Positions 47,802 through 60,326 of a stretch of DNA of 64,000 nt are shown piece by piece. Where the stretch lies: positions 124,001 through 188,000 of the forward strand of contig NW_026870406.1 of NCBI RefSeq assembly GCF_963576545.1, read 5' to 3'. Each line of letters begins with the position of its first letter. Positions within the stretch are counted from its first letter, which is position 1. The position numbers were made by a program, and so were the translations under genes. The stretch is from Limanda limanda. Lineage: Eukaryota; Chordata; Actinopteri; Pleuronectiformes; Pleuronectidae. The notes below the pieces were generated by a model. That model made no database searches, was not told the DNA's origin, and saw only the letters and a list, made by a program, of their open reading frames with translations.

Positions 47802-48600
47802 GATATTCTTGAATAACTTTTTTTGTGAAGGTCGGAGAGACTTGAAAAGTGGTTGCATCTGGACTAATTTGGGTCCTGCAGATCGATTGGTACCATCCCC
47901 GAGCTTGTACGACCTTCGGAAGAGGTCGACCGACGAAATTCCCCCAAATCTGAGGAGATATTCTTGAATAACTTTTTTTGTGAAGGTCGGAGAGACTTGC
48001 AAGTAGGCTCTACCCCCACTAAATGGGGTTGCGCGCATCGATCGGTACCATCCTTGAGCTTCTCCGACTTTCGGAAGGGTTAGGGTTAGGGTTAGGGATG
48101 AAAGCACATAGGAGAAAGAGATATTCTTGAATAACTTTTTTTGTGAAGGTCGGAGAGACTTGAAAAGTGGTTGCATCTGGACTAATTTGGGTCCTGCGGA
48201 TCGATTGGTACCATCCCCGAGCTTGTACGACCTTCGGAAGAGGTCGACCGACGAAATTCCCCCAAATCTGAGGAGATATTCTTGAATAACTTTTTTTGTG
48301 AAGGTCGGAGAGACTTGCAAGTAGGCTCTACCCCCACTAAATGGGGTTGCGCGCATCGATCGGTACCATCCTTGAGCTTCTCCGACTTTCGGAAGGGTTA
48401 GGGTTAGGGTTAGGGATGAAAGCACATAGGAGAAAGAGATATTCTTGAATAACTTTTTTTGTGAAGGTCGGAGAGACTTGCAAGTAGGCTCTACCCCCAC
48501 TAAATGGGGTAGCGCGCATCGATCGGTACCATCCTTGAGCTTCTCCGACTTTCGGAAGGGTTAGGGTTAGGGTTAGGGATGAAAGCACATAGGAGAAAGA

Positions 48601-50502
48601 GATATTCTTGAATAACTTTTTTTGTGAAGGTCGGAGAGACTTGGAAAGTGGTTGCATCTGGACTAATTTGGGTCCTGCGGATCGATTGGTACCATGCCCG
48701 AGCTTGTACGACCTTCGGAAGAGGTCGACCGACGAAATTCCCCCAAATCTGAGGAGATATTCTTGAATAACTTTTTTTGTGAAGGTCGGAGAGACTTGCA
48801 AGTAGGCTCTACCCCCACTAAATGGGGTAACGCGCATCGATCGGTACCATTCTTGAGCTTCTCCGACTTTCGGAAGGGTTAGGGTTAGGGTTAGGGATGA
48901 AAGCACATAGGAGAAAGAGATATTCTTGAATAACTTTTTTTGTAAAGGTCGGAGAGACTTGGAAAGTGGTTGCATCTGGACTAATTTGGGTCCTGCGGAT
49001 CGATTGGTACCATCCCCGAGCTTGTACGACCTTCGGAAGAGGTCGACCGACGAAATTCCCCCAAATCTGAGGAGATATTCTTGAATAACTTTTTTTGTGA
49101 AGGTCGGAGAGACTTGCAAGTAGGCTCTACCCCCACTAAATGGGGTTGCGCGCATCGATCGGTACCATCCTTGAGCTTCTCCGACTTTCGGAAGGGTTAG
49201 GGTTAGGGATGAAAGCACATAGGAGAAAGAGATATTCTTGAATAACTTTTTTTGTGAAGGTCGGAGAGACTTGGAAAGTGGTTGCATCTGGACTAATTTG
49301 GGTCCTGCGGATCGATTGGTACCATGCCCGAGCTTGTACGACCTTCGGAAGAGGTCGACCGACGAAATTCCCCCAAATCTGAGGAGATATTCTTGAATAA
49401 CTTTTTTTGTGAAGGTCGGAGAGACTTGCAAGTAGGCTCTACCCCCACTAAATGGGGTAGCGCGCATCGATCGGTACCATCCTTGAGCTTCTCCGACTTT
49501 CGGAAGGGTTAGGGTTAGGGTTAGGGATGAAAGCACATAGGAGAAAGAGATATTCTTGAATAACTTTTTTTGTGAAGGTCGGAGAGACTTGGAAAGTGGT
49601 TGCATCTGGACTAATTTGGGTCCTGCGGATCGATTGGTACCATCCCCGAGCTTGTACGACCTTCGGAAGAGGTCGACCGACGAAATTCCCCCAAATCTGA
49701 GGAGATATTCTTGAATAACTTTTTTTGTGAAGGTCGGAGAGACTTGCAAGTAGGCTCTACCCCCACTAAATGGGGTTGCGCGCATCGATCGGTACCATCC
49801 TTGAGCTTCTCCGACTTTCGGAAGGGTTAGGGTTAGGGTTAGGGATGAAAGCACATAGGAGAAAGAGATATTCTTGAATAACTTTTTTTGTGAAGGTCGG
49901 AGAGACTTGAAAAGTGGTTGCATCTGGACTAATTTGGGTCCTGCGGATCGATTGGTACCATCCCCGAGCTTGTACGACCTTCGGAAGAGGTCGACCGACG
50001 AAATTCCCCCAAATCTGAGGAGATATTCTTGAATAACTTTTTTTGTGAAGGTCGGAGAGACTTGCAAGTAGGCTCTACCCCCACTAAATGGGGTTGCGCG
50101 CATCGATCGGTACCATCCTTGAGCTTCTCCGACTTTCGGAAGGGTTAGGGTTAGGGTTAGGGATGAAAGCACATAGGAGAAAGAGATATTCTTGAATAAC
50201 TTTTTTTGTGAAGGTCGGAGAGACTTGAAAAGTGGTTGCATCTGGACTAATTTGGGTCCTGCGGATCGATTGGTACCATCCCCGAGCTTGTACGACCTTC
50301 GGAAGAGGTCGACCGACGAAATTCCCCCAAATCTGAGGAGATATTCTTGAATAACTTTTTTTGTGAAGGTCGGAGAGACTTGCAAGTAGGCTCTACCCCC
50401 ACTAAATGGGGTTGCGCGCATCGATCGGTACCATCCTTGAGCTTCTCCGACTTTCGGAAGGGTTAGGGTTAGGGTTAGGGATGAAAGCACATAGGAGAAA
50501 GA
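48601..50502 (+). repeat. Longest BA run: six consecutive dimers
   Basis: Six BA elements without an extra A, one with a short telomeric block near 49,200 (6 x 318 - 6 = 1,902). Because the dimer is 106 codons long and the hexamer loss is also in frame, the minus-strand frame stays open for 742 codons here, the longest in the window. The B units at 48.6 and 49.3 kb are of the ATG-bearing subtype. Confidence 0.92.
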
Positions 50503-51776
50503 GATATTCTTGAATAACTTTTTTTGTGAAGGTCGGAGAGACTTGCAAGTAGGCTCTACCCCCACTAAATGGGGTAGCGCGCATCGATCGGTACCATCTT
50601 TGAGCTTCTCCGACTTTCGGAAGGGTTAGGGTTAGGGTTAGGGATGAAAGCACATAGGAGAAAGAGATATTCTTGAATAACTTTTTTTGTGAAGGTCGGA
50701 GAGACTTGAAAAGTGGTTGCATCTGGACTAATTTGGGTCCTGCAGATCGATTGGTACCATCCCCGAGCTTGTACGACCTTCGGAAGAGGTCGACCGACGA
50801 AATTCCCCCAAATCTGAGGAGATATTCTTGAATAACTTTTTTTGTGAAGGTCGGAGAGACTTGCAAGTAGGCTCTACCCCCACTAAATGGGGTAGCGCGC
50901 ATCGATCGGTACCATCCTTGAGCTTCTCCGACTTTCGGAAGGGTTAGGGTTAGGGTTAGGGATGAAAGCACATAGGAGAAAGAGATATTCTTGAATAACT
51001 TTTTTTGTGAAGGTCGGAGAGACTTGCAAGTAGGCTCTACCCCCACTAAATGGGGTAGCGCGCATCGATCGGTACCATCTTTGAGCTTCTCCGACTTTCG
51101 GAAGGGTTAGGGTTAGGGTTAGGGATGAAAGCACATAGGAGAAAGAGATATTCTTGAATAACTTTTTTTGTGAAGGTCGGAGAGACTTGAAAAGTGGTTG
51201 CATCTGGACTAATTTGGGTCCTGCGGATCGATTGGTACCATCCCCGAGCTTGTACGACCTTCGGAAGAGGTCGACCGACGAAATTCCCCCAAATCTGAGG
51301 AGATATTCTTGAATAACTTTTTTTGTGAAGGTCGGAGAGACTTGCAAGTAGGCTCTACCCCCACTAAATGGGGTTGCGCGCATCGATCGGTACCATCCTT
51401 GAGCTTCTCCGACTTTCGGAAGGGTTAGGGTTAGGGATGAAAGCACATAGGAGAAAGAGATATTCTTGAATAACTTTTTTTGTGAAGGTCGGAGAGACTT
51501 GAAAAGTGGTTGCATCTGGACTAATTTGGGTCCTGCAGATCGATTGGTACCATCCCCGAGCTTGTACGACCTTCGGAAGAGGTCGACCGACGAAATTCCC
51601 CCAAATCTGAGGAGATATTCTTGAATAACTTTTTTTGTGAAGGTCGGAGAGACTTGCAAGTAGGCTCTACCCCCACTAAATGGGGTTGCGCGCATCGATC
51701 GGTACCATCCTTGAGCTTCTCCGACTTTCGGAAGGGTTAGGGTTAGGGTTAGGGATGAAAGCACATAGGAGAAAGA

Positions 51777-53382
51777 GATATTCTTGAATAACTTTTTTTG
51801 TAAAGGTCGGAGAGACTTGCAAGTAGGCTCTACCCCCACTAAATGGGGTAGCGCGCATCGATCGGTACCATCTTTGAGCTTCTCCGACTTTCGGAAGGGT
51901 TAGGGTTAGGGTTAGGGATGAAAGCACATAGGAGAAAGAGATATTCTTGAATAACTTTTTTTGTGAAGGTCGGAGAGACTTGCAAGTAGGCTCTACCCCC
52001 ACTAAATGGGGTAGCGCGCATCGATCGGTACCATCCTTGAGCTTCTCCGACTTTCGGAAGGGTTAGGGTTAGGGTTAGGGATGAAAGCACATAGGAGAAA
52101 GAGATATTCTTGAATAACTTTTTTTGTGAAGGTCGGAGAGACTTGGAAAGTGGTTGCATCTGGACTAATTTGGGTCCTGCGGATCGATTGGTACCATGCC
52201 CGAGCTTGTACGACCTTCGGAAGAGGTCGACCGACGAAATTCCCCCAAATCTGAGGAGATATTCTTGAATAACTTTTTTTGTGAAGGTCGGAGAGACTTG
52301 CAAGTAGGCTCTACCCCCACTAAATGGGGTAGCGCGCATCGATCGGTACCATCCTTGAGCTTCTCCGACTTTCGGAAGGGTTAGGGTTAGGGTTAGGGAT
52401 GAAAGCACATAGGAGAAAGAGATATTCTTAAATAACTTTTTTTGTAAAGGTCGGAGAGACTTGGAAAGTGGTTGCATCTGGACTAATTTGGGTCCTGCAG
52501 ATCGATTGGTACCATCCCCGAGCTTGTACGACCTTCGGAAGAGGTCGACCGACGAAATTCCCCCAAATCTGAGGAGATATTCTTGAATAACTTTTTTTGT
52601 GAAGGTCGGAGAGACTTGCAAGTAGGCTCTACCCCCACTAAATGGGGTTGCGCGCATCGATCGGTACCATCCTTGAGCTTCTCCGACTTTCGGAAGGGTT
52701 AGGGTTAGGGTTAGGGATGAAAGCACATAGGAGAAAGAGATATTCTTGAATAACTTTTTTTGTGAAGGTCGGAGAGACTTGCAAGTAGGCTCTACCCCCA
52801 CTAAATGGGGTAGCGCGCATCGATCGGTACCATCCTTGAGCTTCTCCGACTTTCGGAAGGGTTAGGGTTAGGGTTAGGGATGAAAGCACATAGGAGAAAG
52901 AGATATTCTTGAATAACTTTTTTTGTGAAGGTCGGAGAGACTTGGAAAGTGGTTGCATCTGGACTAATTTGGGTCCTGCAGATCGATTGGTACCATCCCC
53001 GAGCTTGTACGACCTTCGGAAGAGGTCGACCGACGAAATTCCCCCAAATCTGAGGAGATATTCTTGAATAACTTTTTTTGTGAAGGTCGGAGAGACTTGC
53101 AAGTAGGCTCTACCCCCACTAAATAAGGTTGCGCGCATCGATCGGTACCATCCTTGAGCTTCTCCGACTTTCGGAAGGGTTAGGGTTAGGGTTAGGGATG
53201 AAAGCACATAGGAGAAAGAGATATTCTTGAATAACTTTTTTTGTGAAGGTCGGAGAGACTTGCAAGTAGGCTCTACTCCCACTAAATGGGGTAGCGCGCA
53301 TCGATCGGTACCATCCTTGAGCTTCTCCGACTTTCGGAAGGGTTAGGGTTAGGGTTAGGGATGAAAGCACATAGGAGAAAGA
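51777..53382 (+). repeat. Right copy of 6,932-8,537 (offset 44,845)
   Basis: It has the 11-mer order and the ctaaataagg marker seen otherwise only at 6.5 and 8.3 kb. With 53,709-60,326 it forms a recurrence of about 8.2 kb of left-flank material, interrupted by the two extra A units at 53,383-53,708. Its first A has the tgtaaagg variant seen at 5.2 kb instead of at 6.9 kb, so the source was probably a relative of both left copies. Confidence 0.87.
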
Positions 53383-54197
53383 GATATTCTTGAATAACTT
53401 TTTTTGTGAAGGTCGGAGAGACTTGCAAGTAGGCTCTACCCCCACTAAATGGGGTAGCGCGCATCGATCGGTACCATCCTTGAGCTTCTCCGACTTTCGG
53501 AAGGGTTAGGGTTAGGGTTAGGGATGAAAGCACATAGGAGAAAGAGATATTCTTGAATAACTTTTTTTGTGAAGGTCGGAGAGACTTGCAAGTAGGCTCT
53601 ACCCCCACTAAATGGGGTAGCGCGCATCGATCGGTACCATCTTTGAGCTTCTCCGACTTTCGGAAGGGTTAGGGTTAGGGTTAGGGATGAAAGCACATAG
53701 GAGAAAGAGATATTCTTGAATAACTTTTTTTGTGAAGGTCGGAGAGACTTGCAAGTAGGCTCTACCCCCACTAAATGGGGTAGCGCGCATCGATCGGTAC
53801 CATCCTTGAGCTTCTCCGACTTTCGGAAGGGTTAGGGTTAGGGTTAGGGATGAAAGCACATAGGAGAAAGAGATATTCTTGAATAACTTTTTTTGTGAAG
53901 GTCGGAGAGACTTGCAAGTAGGCTCTACCCCCACTAAATGGGGTAGCGCGCATCGATCGGTACCATCTTTGAGCTTCTCCGACTTTCGGAAGGGTTAGGG
54001 TTAGGGTTAGGGATGAAAGCACATAGGAGAAAGAGATATTCTTGAATAACTTTTTTTGTGAAGGTCGGAGAGACTTGCAAGTAGGCTCTACCCCCACTAA
54101 ATGGGGTAGCGCGCATCGATCGGTACCATCCTTGAGCTTCTCCGACTTTCGGAAGGGTTAGGGTTAGGGTTAGGGATGAAAGCACATAGGAGAAAGA
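53057..54197 (+). repeat. Longest A run: seven consecutive A monomers
   Basis: Seven A units (7 x 163 = 1,141) with no B. The corresponding left-flank place has five. The extra 326 bp is a tandem duplication of an A pair (one catccttg unit and one catctttg unit; 53,383-53,708 and 53,709-54,034). Confidence 0.9.
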
Positions 54198-57100
54198 GAT
54201 ATTCTTGAATAACTTTTTTTGTGAAGGTCGGAGAGACTTGGAAAGTGGTTGCATCTGGACTAATTTGGGTCCTGCGGATCGATTGGTACCATGCCCGAGC
54301 TTGTACGACCTTCGGAAGAGGTCGACCGACGAAATTCCCCCAAATCTGAGGAGATATTCTTGAATAACTTTTTTTGTGAAGGTCGGAGAGACTTGCAAGT
54401 AGGCTCTACCCCCACTAAATGGGGTAGCGCGCATCGATCGGTACCATCCTTGAGCTTCTCCGACTTTCGGAAGGGTTAGGGTTAGGGTTAGGGATGAAAG
54501 CACATAGGAGAAAGAGATATTCTTGAATAACTTTTTTTGTAAAGGTCGGAGAGACTTGGAAAGTGGTTGCATCTGGACTAATTTGGGTCCTGCGGATCGA
54601 TTGGTACCATCCCCGAGCTTGTACGACCTTCGGAAGAGGTCGACCGACGAAATTCCCCCAAATCTGAGGAGATATTCTTGAATAACTTTTTTTGTGAAGG
54701 TCGGAGAGACTTGCAAGTAGGCTCTACCCCCACTAAATGGGGTTGCACGCATCGATCGGTACCATCCTTGAGCTTCTCCGACTTTCGGAAGGGTTAGGGT
54801 TAGGGATGAAAGCACATAGGAGAAAGAGATATTCTTGAATAACTTTTTTTGTGAAGGTCGGAGAGACTTGCAAGTAGGCTCTACCCCCACTAAATGGGGT
54901 AGCGCGCATCGATCGGTACCATCCTTGAGCTTCTCCGACTTTCGGAAGGGTTAGGGTTAGGGTTAGGGATGAAAGCACATAGGAGAAAGAGATATTCTTG
55001 AATAACTTTTTTTGTGAAGGTCGGAGAGACTTGGAAAGTGGTTGCATCTGGACTAATTTGGGTCCTGCGGATCGATTGGTACCATCCCCGAGCTTGTACG
55101 ACCTTCGGAAGAGGTCGACCGACGAAATTCCCCCAAATCTGAGGAGATATTCTTGAATAACTTTTTTTGTGAAGGTCGGAGAGACTTGCAAGTAGGCTCT
55201 ACCCCCACTAAATGGGGTTGCGCGCATCGATCGGTACCATCCTTGAGCTTCTCCGACTTTCGGAAGGGTTAGGGTTAGGGTTAGGGATGAAAGCACATAG
55301 GAGAAAGAGATATTCTTGAATAACTTTTTTTGTGAAGGTCGGAGAGACTTGGAAAGTGGTTGCATCTGGACTAATTTGGGTCCTGCGGATCGATTGGTAC
55401 CATCCCCGAGCTTGTACGACCTTCGGAAGAGGTCGACCGACGAAATTCCCCCAAATCTGAGGAGATATTCTTGAATAACTTTTTTTGTGAAGGTCGGAGA
55501 GACTTGCAAGTAGGCTCTACCCCCACTAAATGGGGTTGCGCGCATCGATCGGTACCATCCTTGAGCTTCTCCGACTTTCGGAAGGGTTAGGGTTAGGGTT
55601 AGGGATGAAAGCACATAGGAGAAAGAGATATTCTTGAATAACTTTTTTTGTAAAGGTCGGAGAGACTTGCAAGTAGGCTCTACCCCCACTAAATGGGGTA
55701 GCGCGCATCGATCGGTACCATCTTTGAGCTTCTCCGACTTTCGGAAGGGTTAGGGTTAGGGTTAGGGATGAAAGCACATAGGAGAAAGAGATATTCTTGA
55801 ATAACTTTTTTTGTGAAGGTCGGAGAGACTTGCAAGTAGGCTCTACCCCCACTAAATGGGGTAGCGCGCATCGATCGGTACCATCCTTGAGCTTCTCCGA
55901 CTTTCGGAAGGGTTAGGGTTAGGGTTAGGGATGAAAGCACATAGGAGAAAGAGATATTCTTGAATAACTTTTTTTGTGAAGGTCGGAGAGACTTGGAAAG
56001 TGGTTGCATCTGGACTAATTTGGGTCCTGCGGATCGATTGGTACCATGCCCGAGCTTGTACGACCTTCGGAAGAGGTCGACCGACGAAATTCCCCCAAAT
56101 CTGAGGAGATATTCTTGAATAACTTTTTTTGTGAAGGTCGGAGAGACTTGCAAGTAGGCTCTACCCCCACTAAATGGGGTAGCGCGCATCGATCGGTACC
56201 ATCCTTGAGCTTCTCCGACTTTCGGAAGGGTTAGGGTTAGGGTTAGGGATGAAAGCACATAGGAGAAAGAGATATTCTTAAATAACTTTTTTTGTAAAGG
56301 TCGGAGAGACTTGGAAAGTGGTTGCATCTGGACTAATTTGGGTCCTGCAGATCGATTGGTACCATCCCCGAGCTTGTACGACCTTCGGAAGAGGTCGACC
56401 GACGAAATTCCCCCAAATCTGAGGAGATATTCTTGAATAACTTTTTTTGTGAAGGTCGGAGAGACTTGCAAGTAGGCTCTACCCCCACTAAATGGGGTTG
56501 CGCGCATCGATCGGTACCATCCTTGAGCTTCTCCGACTTTCGGAAGGGTTAGGGTTAGGGTTAGGGATGAAAGCACATAGGAGAAAGAGATATTCTTGAA
56601 TAACTTTTTTTGTGAAGGTCGGAGAGACTTGCAAGTAGGCTCTACCCCCACTAAATGGGGTAGCGCGCATCGATCGGTACCATCCTTGAGCTTCTCCGAC
56701 TTTCGGAAGGGTTAGGGTTAGGGTTAGGGATGAAAGCACATAGGAGAAAGAGATATTCTTGAATAACTTTTTTTGTGAAGGTCGGAGAGACTTGGAAAGT
56801 GGTTGCATCTGGACTAATTTGGGTCCTGCGGATCGATTGGTACCATCCCCGAGCTTGTACGACCTTCGGAAGAGGTCGACCGACGAAATTCCCCCAAATC
56901 TGAGGAGATATTCTTGAATAACTTTTTTTGTGAAGGTCGGAGAGACTTGCAAGTAGGCTCTACCCCCACTAAATGGGGTTGCGCGCATCGATCGGTACCA
57001 TCCTTGAGCTTCTCCGACTTTCGGAAGGGTTAGGGTTAGGGTTAGGGATGAAAGCACATAGGAGAAAGAGATATTCTTGAATAACTTTTTTTGTGAAGGT

Positions 57101-60100
57101 CGGAGAGACTTGCAAGTAGGCTCTACTCCCACTAAATGGGGTAGCGCGCATCGATCGGTACCATCCTTGAGCTTCTCCGACTTTCGGAAGGGTTAGGGTT
57201 AGGGTTAGGGATGAAAGCACATAGGAGAAAGAGATATTCTTGAATAACTTTTTTTGTGAAGGTCGGAGAGACTTGCAAGTAGGCTCTACCCCCACTAAAT
57301 GGGGTAGCGCGCATCGATCGGTACCATCCTTGAGCTTCTCCGACTTTCGGAAGGGTTAGGGTTAGGGTTAGGGATGAAAGCACATAGGAAAAAGAGATAT
57401 TCTTGAATAACTTTTTTTGTGAAGGTCGGAGAGACTTGCAAGTAGGCTCTACCCCCACTAAATGGGGTAGCGCGCATCGATCGGTACCATCTTTGAGCTT
57501 CTCCGACTTTCGGAAGGGTTAGGGTTAGGGTTAGGGATGAAAGCACATAGGAGAAAGAGATATTCTTGAATAACTTTTTTTGTGAAGGTCGGAGAGACTT
57601 GCAAGTAGGCTCTACCCCCACTAAATGGGGTAGCGCGCATCGATCGGTACCATCCTTGAGCTTCTCCGACTTTCGGAAGGGTTAGGGTTAGGGTTAGGGA
57701 TGAAAGCACATAGGAGAAAGAGATATTCTTGAATAACTTTTTTTGTGAAGGTCGGAGAGACTTGGAAAGTGGTTGCATCTGGACTAATTTGGGTCCTGCG
57801 GATCGATTGGTACCATGCCCGAGCTTGTACGACCTTCGGAAGAGGTCGACCGACGAAATTCCCCCAAATCTGAGGAGATATTCTTGAATAACTTTTTTTG
57901 TGAAGGTCGGAGAGACTTGCAAGTAGGCTCTACCCCCACTAAATGGGGTAGCGCGCATCGATCGGTACCATCCTTGAGCTTCTCCGACTTTCGGAAGGGT
58001 TAGGGTTAGGGTTAGGGATGAAAGCACATAGGAGAAAGAGATATTCTTGAATAACTTTTTTTGTAAAGGTCGGAGAGACTTGGAAAGTGGTTGCATCTGG
58101 ACTAATTTGGGTCCTGCGGATCGATTGGTACCATCCCCGAGCTTGTACGACCTTCGGAAGAGGTCGACCGACGAAATTCCCCCAAATCTGAGGAGATATT
58201 CTTGAATAACTTTTTTTGTGAAGGTCGGAGAGACTTGCAAGTAGGCTCTACCCCCACTAAATGGGGTTGCACGCATCGATCGGTACCATCCTTGAGCTTC
58301 TCCGACTTTCGGAAGGGTTAGGGTTAGGGATGAAAGCACATAGGAGAAAGAGATATTCTTGAATAACTTTTTTTGTGAAGGTCGGAGAGACTTGCAAGTA
58401 GGCTCTACCCCCACTAAATGGGGTAGCGCGCATCGATCGGTACCATCCTTGAGCTTCTCCGACTTTCGGAAGGGTTAGGGTTAGGGTTAGGGATGAAAGC
58501 ACATAGGAGAAAGAGATATTCTTGAATAACTTTTTTTGTGAAGGTCGGAGAGACTTGGAAAGTGGTTGCATCTGGACTAATTTGGGTCCTGCGGATCGAT
58601 TGGTACCATCCCCGAGCTTGTACGACCTTCGGAAGAGGTCGACCGACGAAATTCCCCCAAATCTGAGGAGATATTCTTGAATAACTTTTTTTGTGAAGGT
58701 CGGAGAGACTTGCAAGTAGGCTCTACCCCCACTAAATGGGGTTGCGCGCATCGATCGGTACCATCCTTGAGCTTCTCCGACTTTCGGAAGGGTTAGGGTT
58801 AGGGTTAGGGATGAAAGCACATAGGAGAAAGAGATATTCTTGAATAACTTTTTTTGTGAAGGTCGGAGAGACTTGCAAGTAGGCTCTACTCCCACTAAAT
58901 GGGGTAGCGCGCATCGATCGGTACCATCCTTGAGCTTCTCCGACTTTCGGAAGGGTTAGGGTTAGGGTTAGGGATGAAAGCACATAGGAGAAAGAGATAT
59001 TCTTGAATAACTTTTTTTGTGAAGGTCGGAGAGACTTGCAAGTAGGCTCTACCCCCACTAAATGGGGTAGCGCGCATCGATCGGTACCATCCTTGAGCTT
59101 CTCCGACTTTCGGAAGGGTTAGGGTTAGGGTTAGGGATGAAAGCACATAGGAGAAAGAGATATTCTTGAATAACTTTTTTTGTGAAGGTCGGAGAGACTT
59201 GCAAGTAGGCTCTACCCCCACTAAATGGGGAAGCGCGCATCGATCGGTACCATCCTTGAGCTTCTCCGACTTTCGGAAGGGTTAGGGTTAGGGTTAGGGA
59301 TGAAAGCACATAGGAGAAAGAGATATTCTTGAATAACTTTTTTTGTGAAGGTCGGAGAGACTTGGAAAGTGGTTGCATCTGGACTAATTTGGGTCCTGCG
59401 GATCGATTGGTACCATGCCCGAGCTTGTACGACCTTCGGAAGAGGTCGACCGACGAAATTCCCCCAAATCTGAGGAGATATTCTTGAATAACTTTTTTTG
59501 TGAAGGTCGGAGAGACTTGCAAGTAGGCTCTACCCCCACTAAATGGGGTAGCGCGCATCGATCGGTACCATCCTTGAGCTTCTCCGACTTTTGGAAGGGT
59601 TAGGGTTAGGGTTAGGGATGAAAGCACATAGGAGAAAGAGATATTCTTGAATAACTTTTTTTGTGAAGGTCGGAGAGACTTGCAAGTAGGCTCTACCCCC
59701 ACTAAATGGGGTAGCGCGCATCGATCGGTACCATCCTTGAGCTTCTCCGACTTTCGGAAGGGTTAGGGTTAGGGTTAGGGATGAAAGCACATAGGAGAAA
59801 GAGATATTCTTGAATAACTTTTTTTGTGAAGGTCGGAGAGACTTGGAAAGTGGTTGCATCTGGACTAATTTGGGTCCTGCAGATCGATTGGTACCATCCC
59901 CGAGCTTGTACGACCTTCGGAAGAGGTCGACCGACGAAATTCCCCCAAATCTGAGGAGATATTCTTGAATAACTTTTTTTGTGAAGGTCGGAGAGACTTG
60001 CAGGTAGGCTCTACCCCCACTAAATGGGGTAGCGCGCATCGATCGGTACCATCCTTGAGCTTCTCCGACTTTCGGAAGGGTTAGGGTTAGGGTTAGGGAT

Positions 60101-60326
60101 GAAAGCACATAGGAGAAAGAGATATTCTTGAATAACTTTTTTTGTGAAGGTCGGAGAGACTTGCAAGTAGGCTCTACCCCCACTAAATGGGGTAGCGCGC
60201 ATCGATCGGTACGATCCTTGAGCTTCTCCGACTTTCGGAAGGGTTAGGGTTAGGGTTAGGGATGAAAGCACATAGGAGAAAGAGATATTCTTGAATAACT
60301 TTTTTTGTGAAGGTCGGAGAGACTTG
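53709..60326 (+). repeat. Duplicated segment, right copy (partner 8,538-15,155)
   Basis: Same monomer order and rare markers as the left copy, at +45,171. Private changes here include gacttttgg at 59,592, ctgcagatc at 59,881 and the loss of a GGTACC site at 60,213 (ggtacgatc). It includes a fourth dispersed 11-mer at 55,790-57,558. Confidence 0.92.

Noticed and set aside
48337..50565. 742-codon minus-strand open frame, and the similar 108-532-codon minus-strand frames across the window
   Set aside because: They start at GTG codons in the A unit, consist only of 106-residue translations of the BA dimer, end at A-A junctions, and are seen wherever BA dimers are consecutive. No promoter, no conserved domain and no unique sequence supports a gene.
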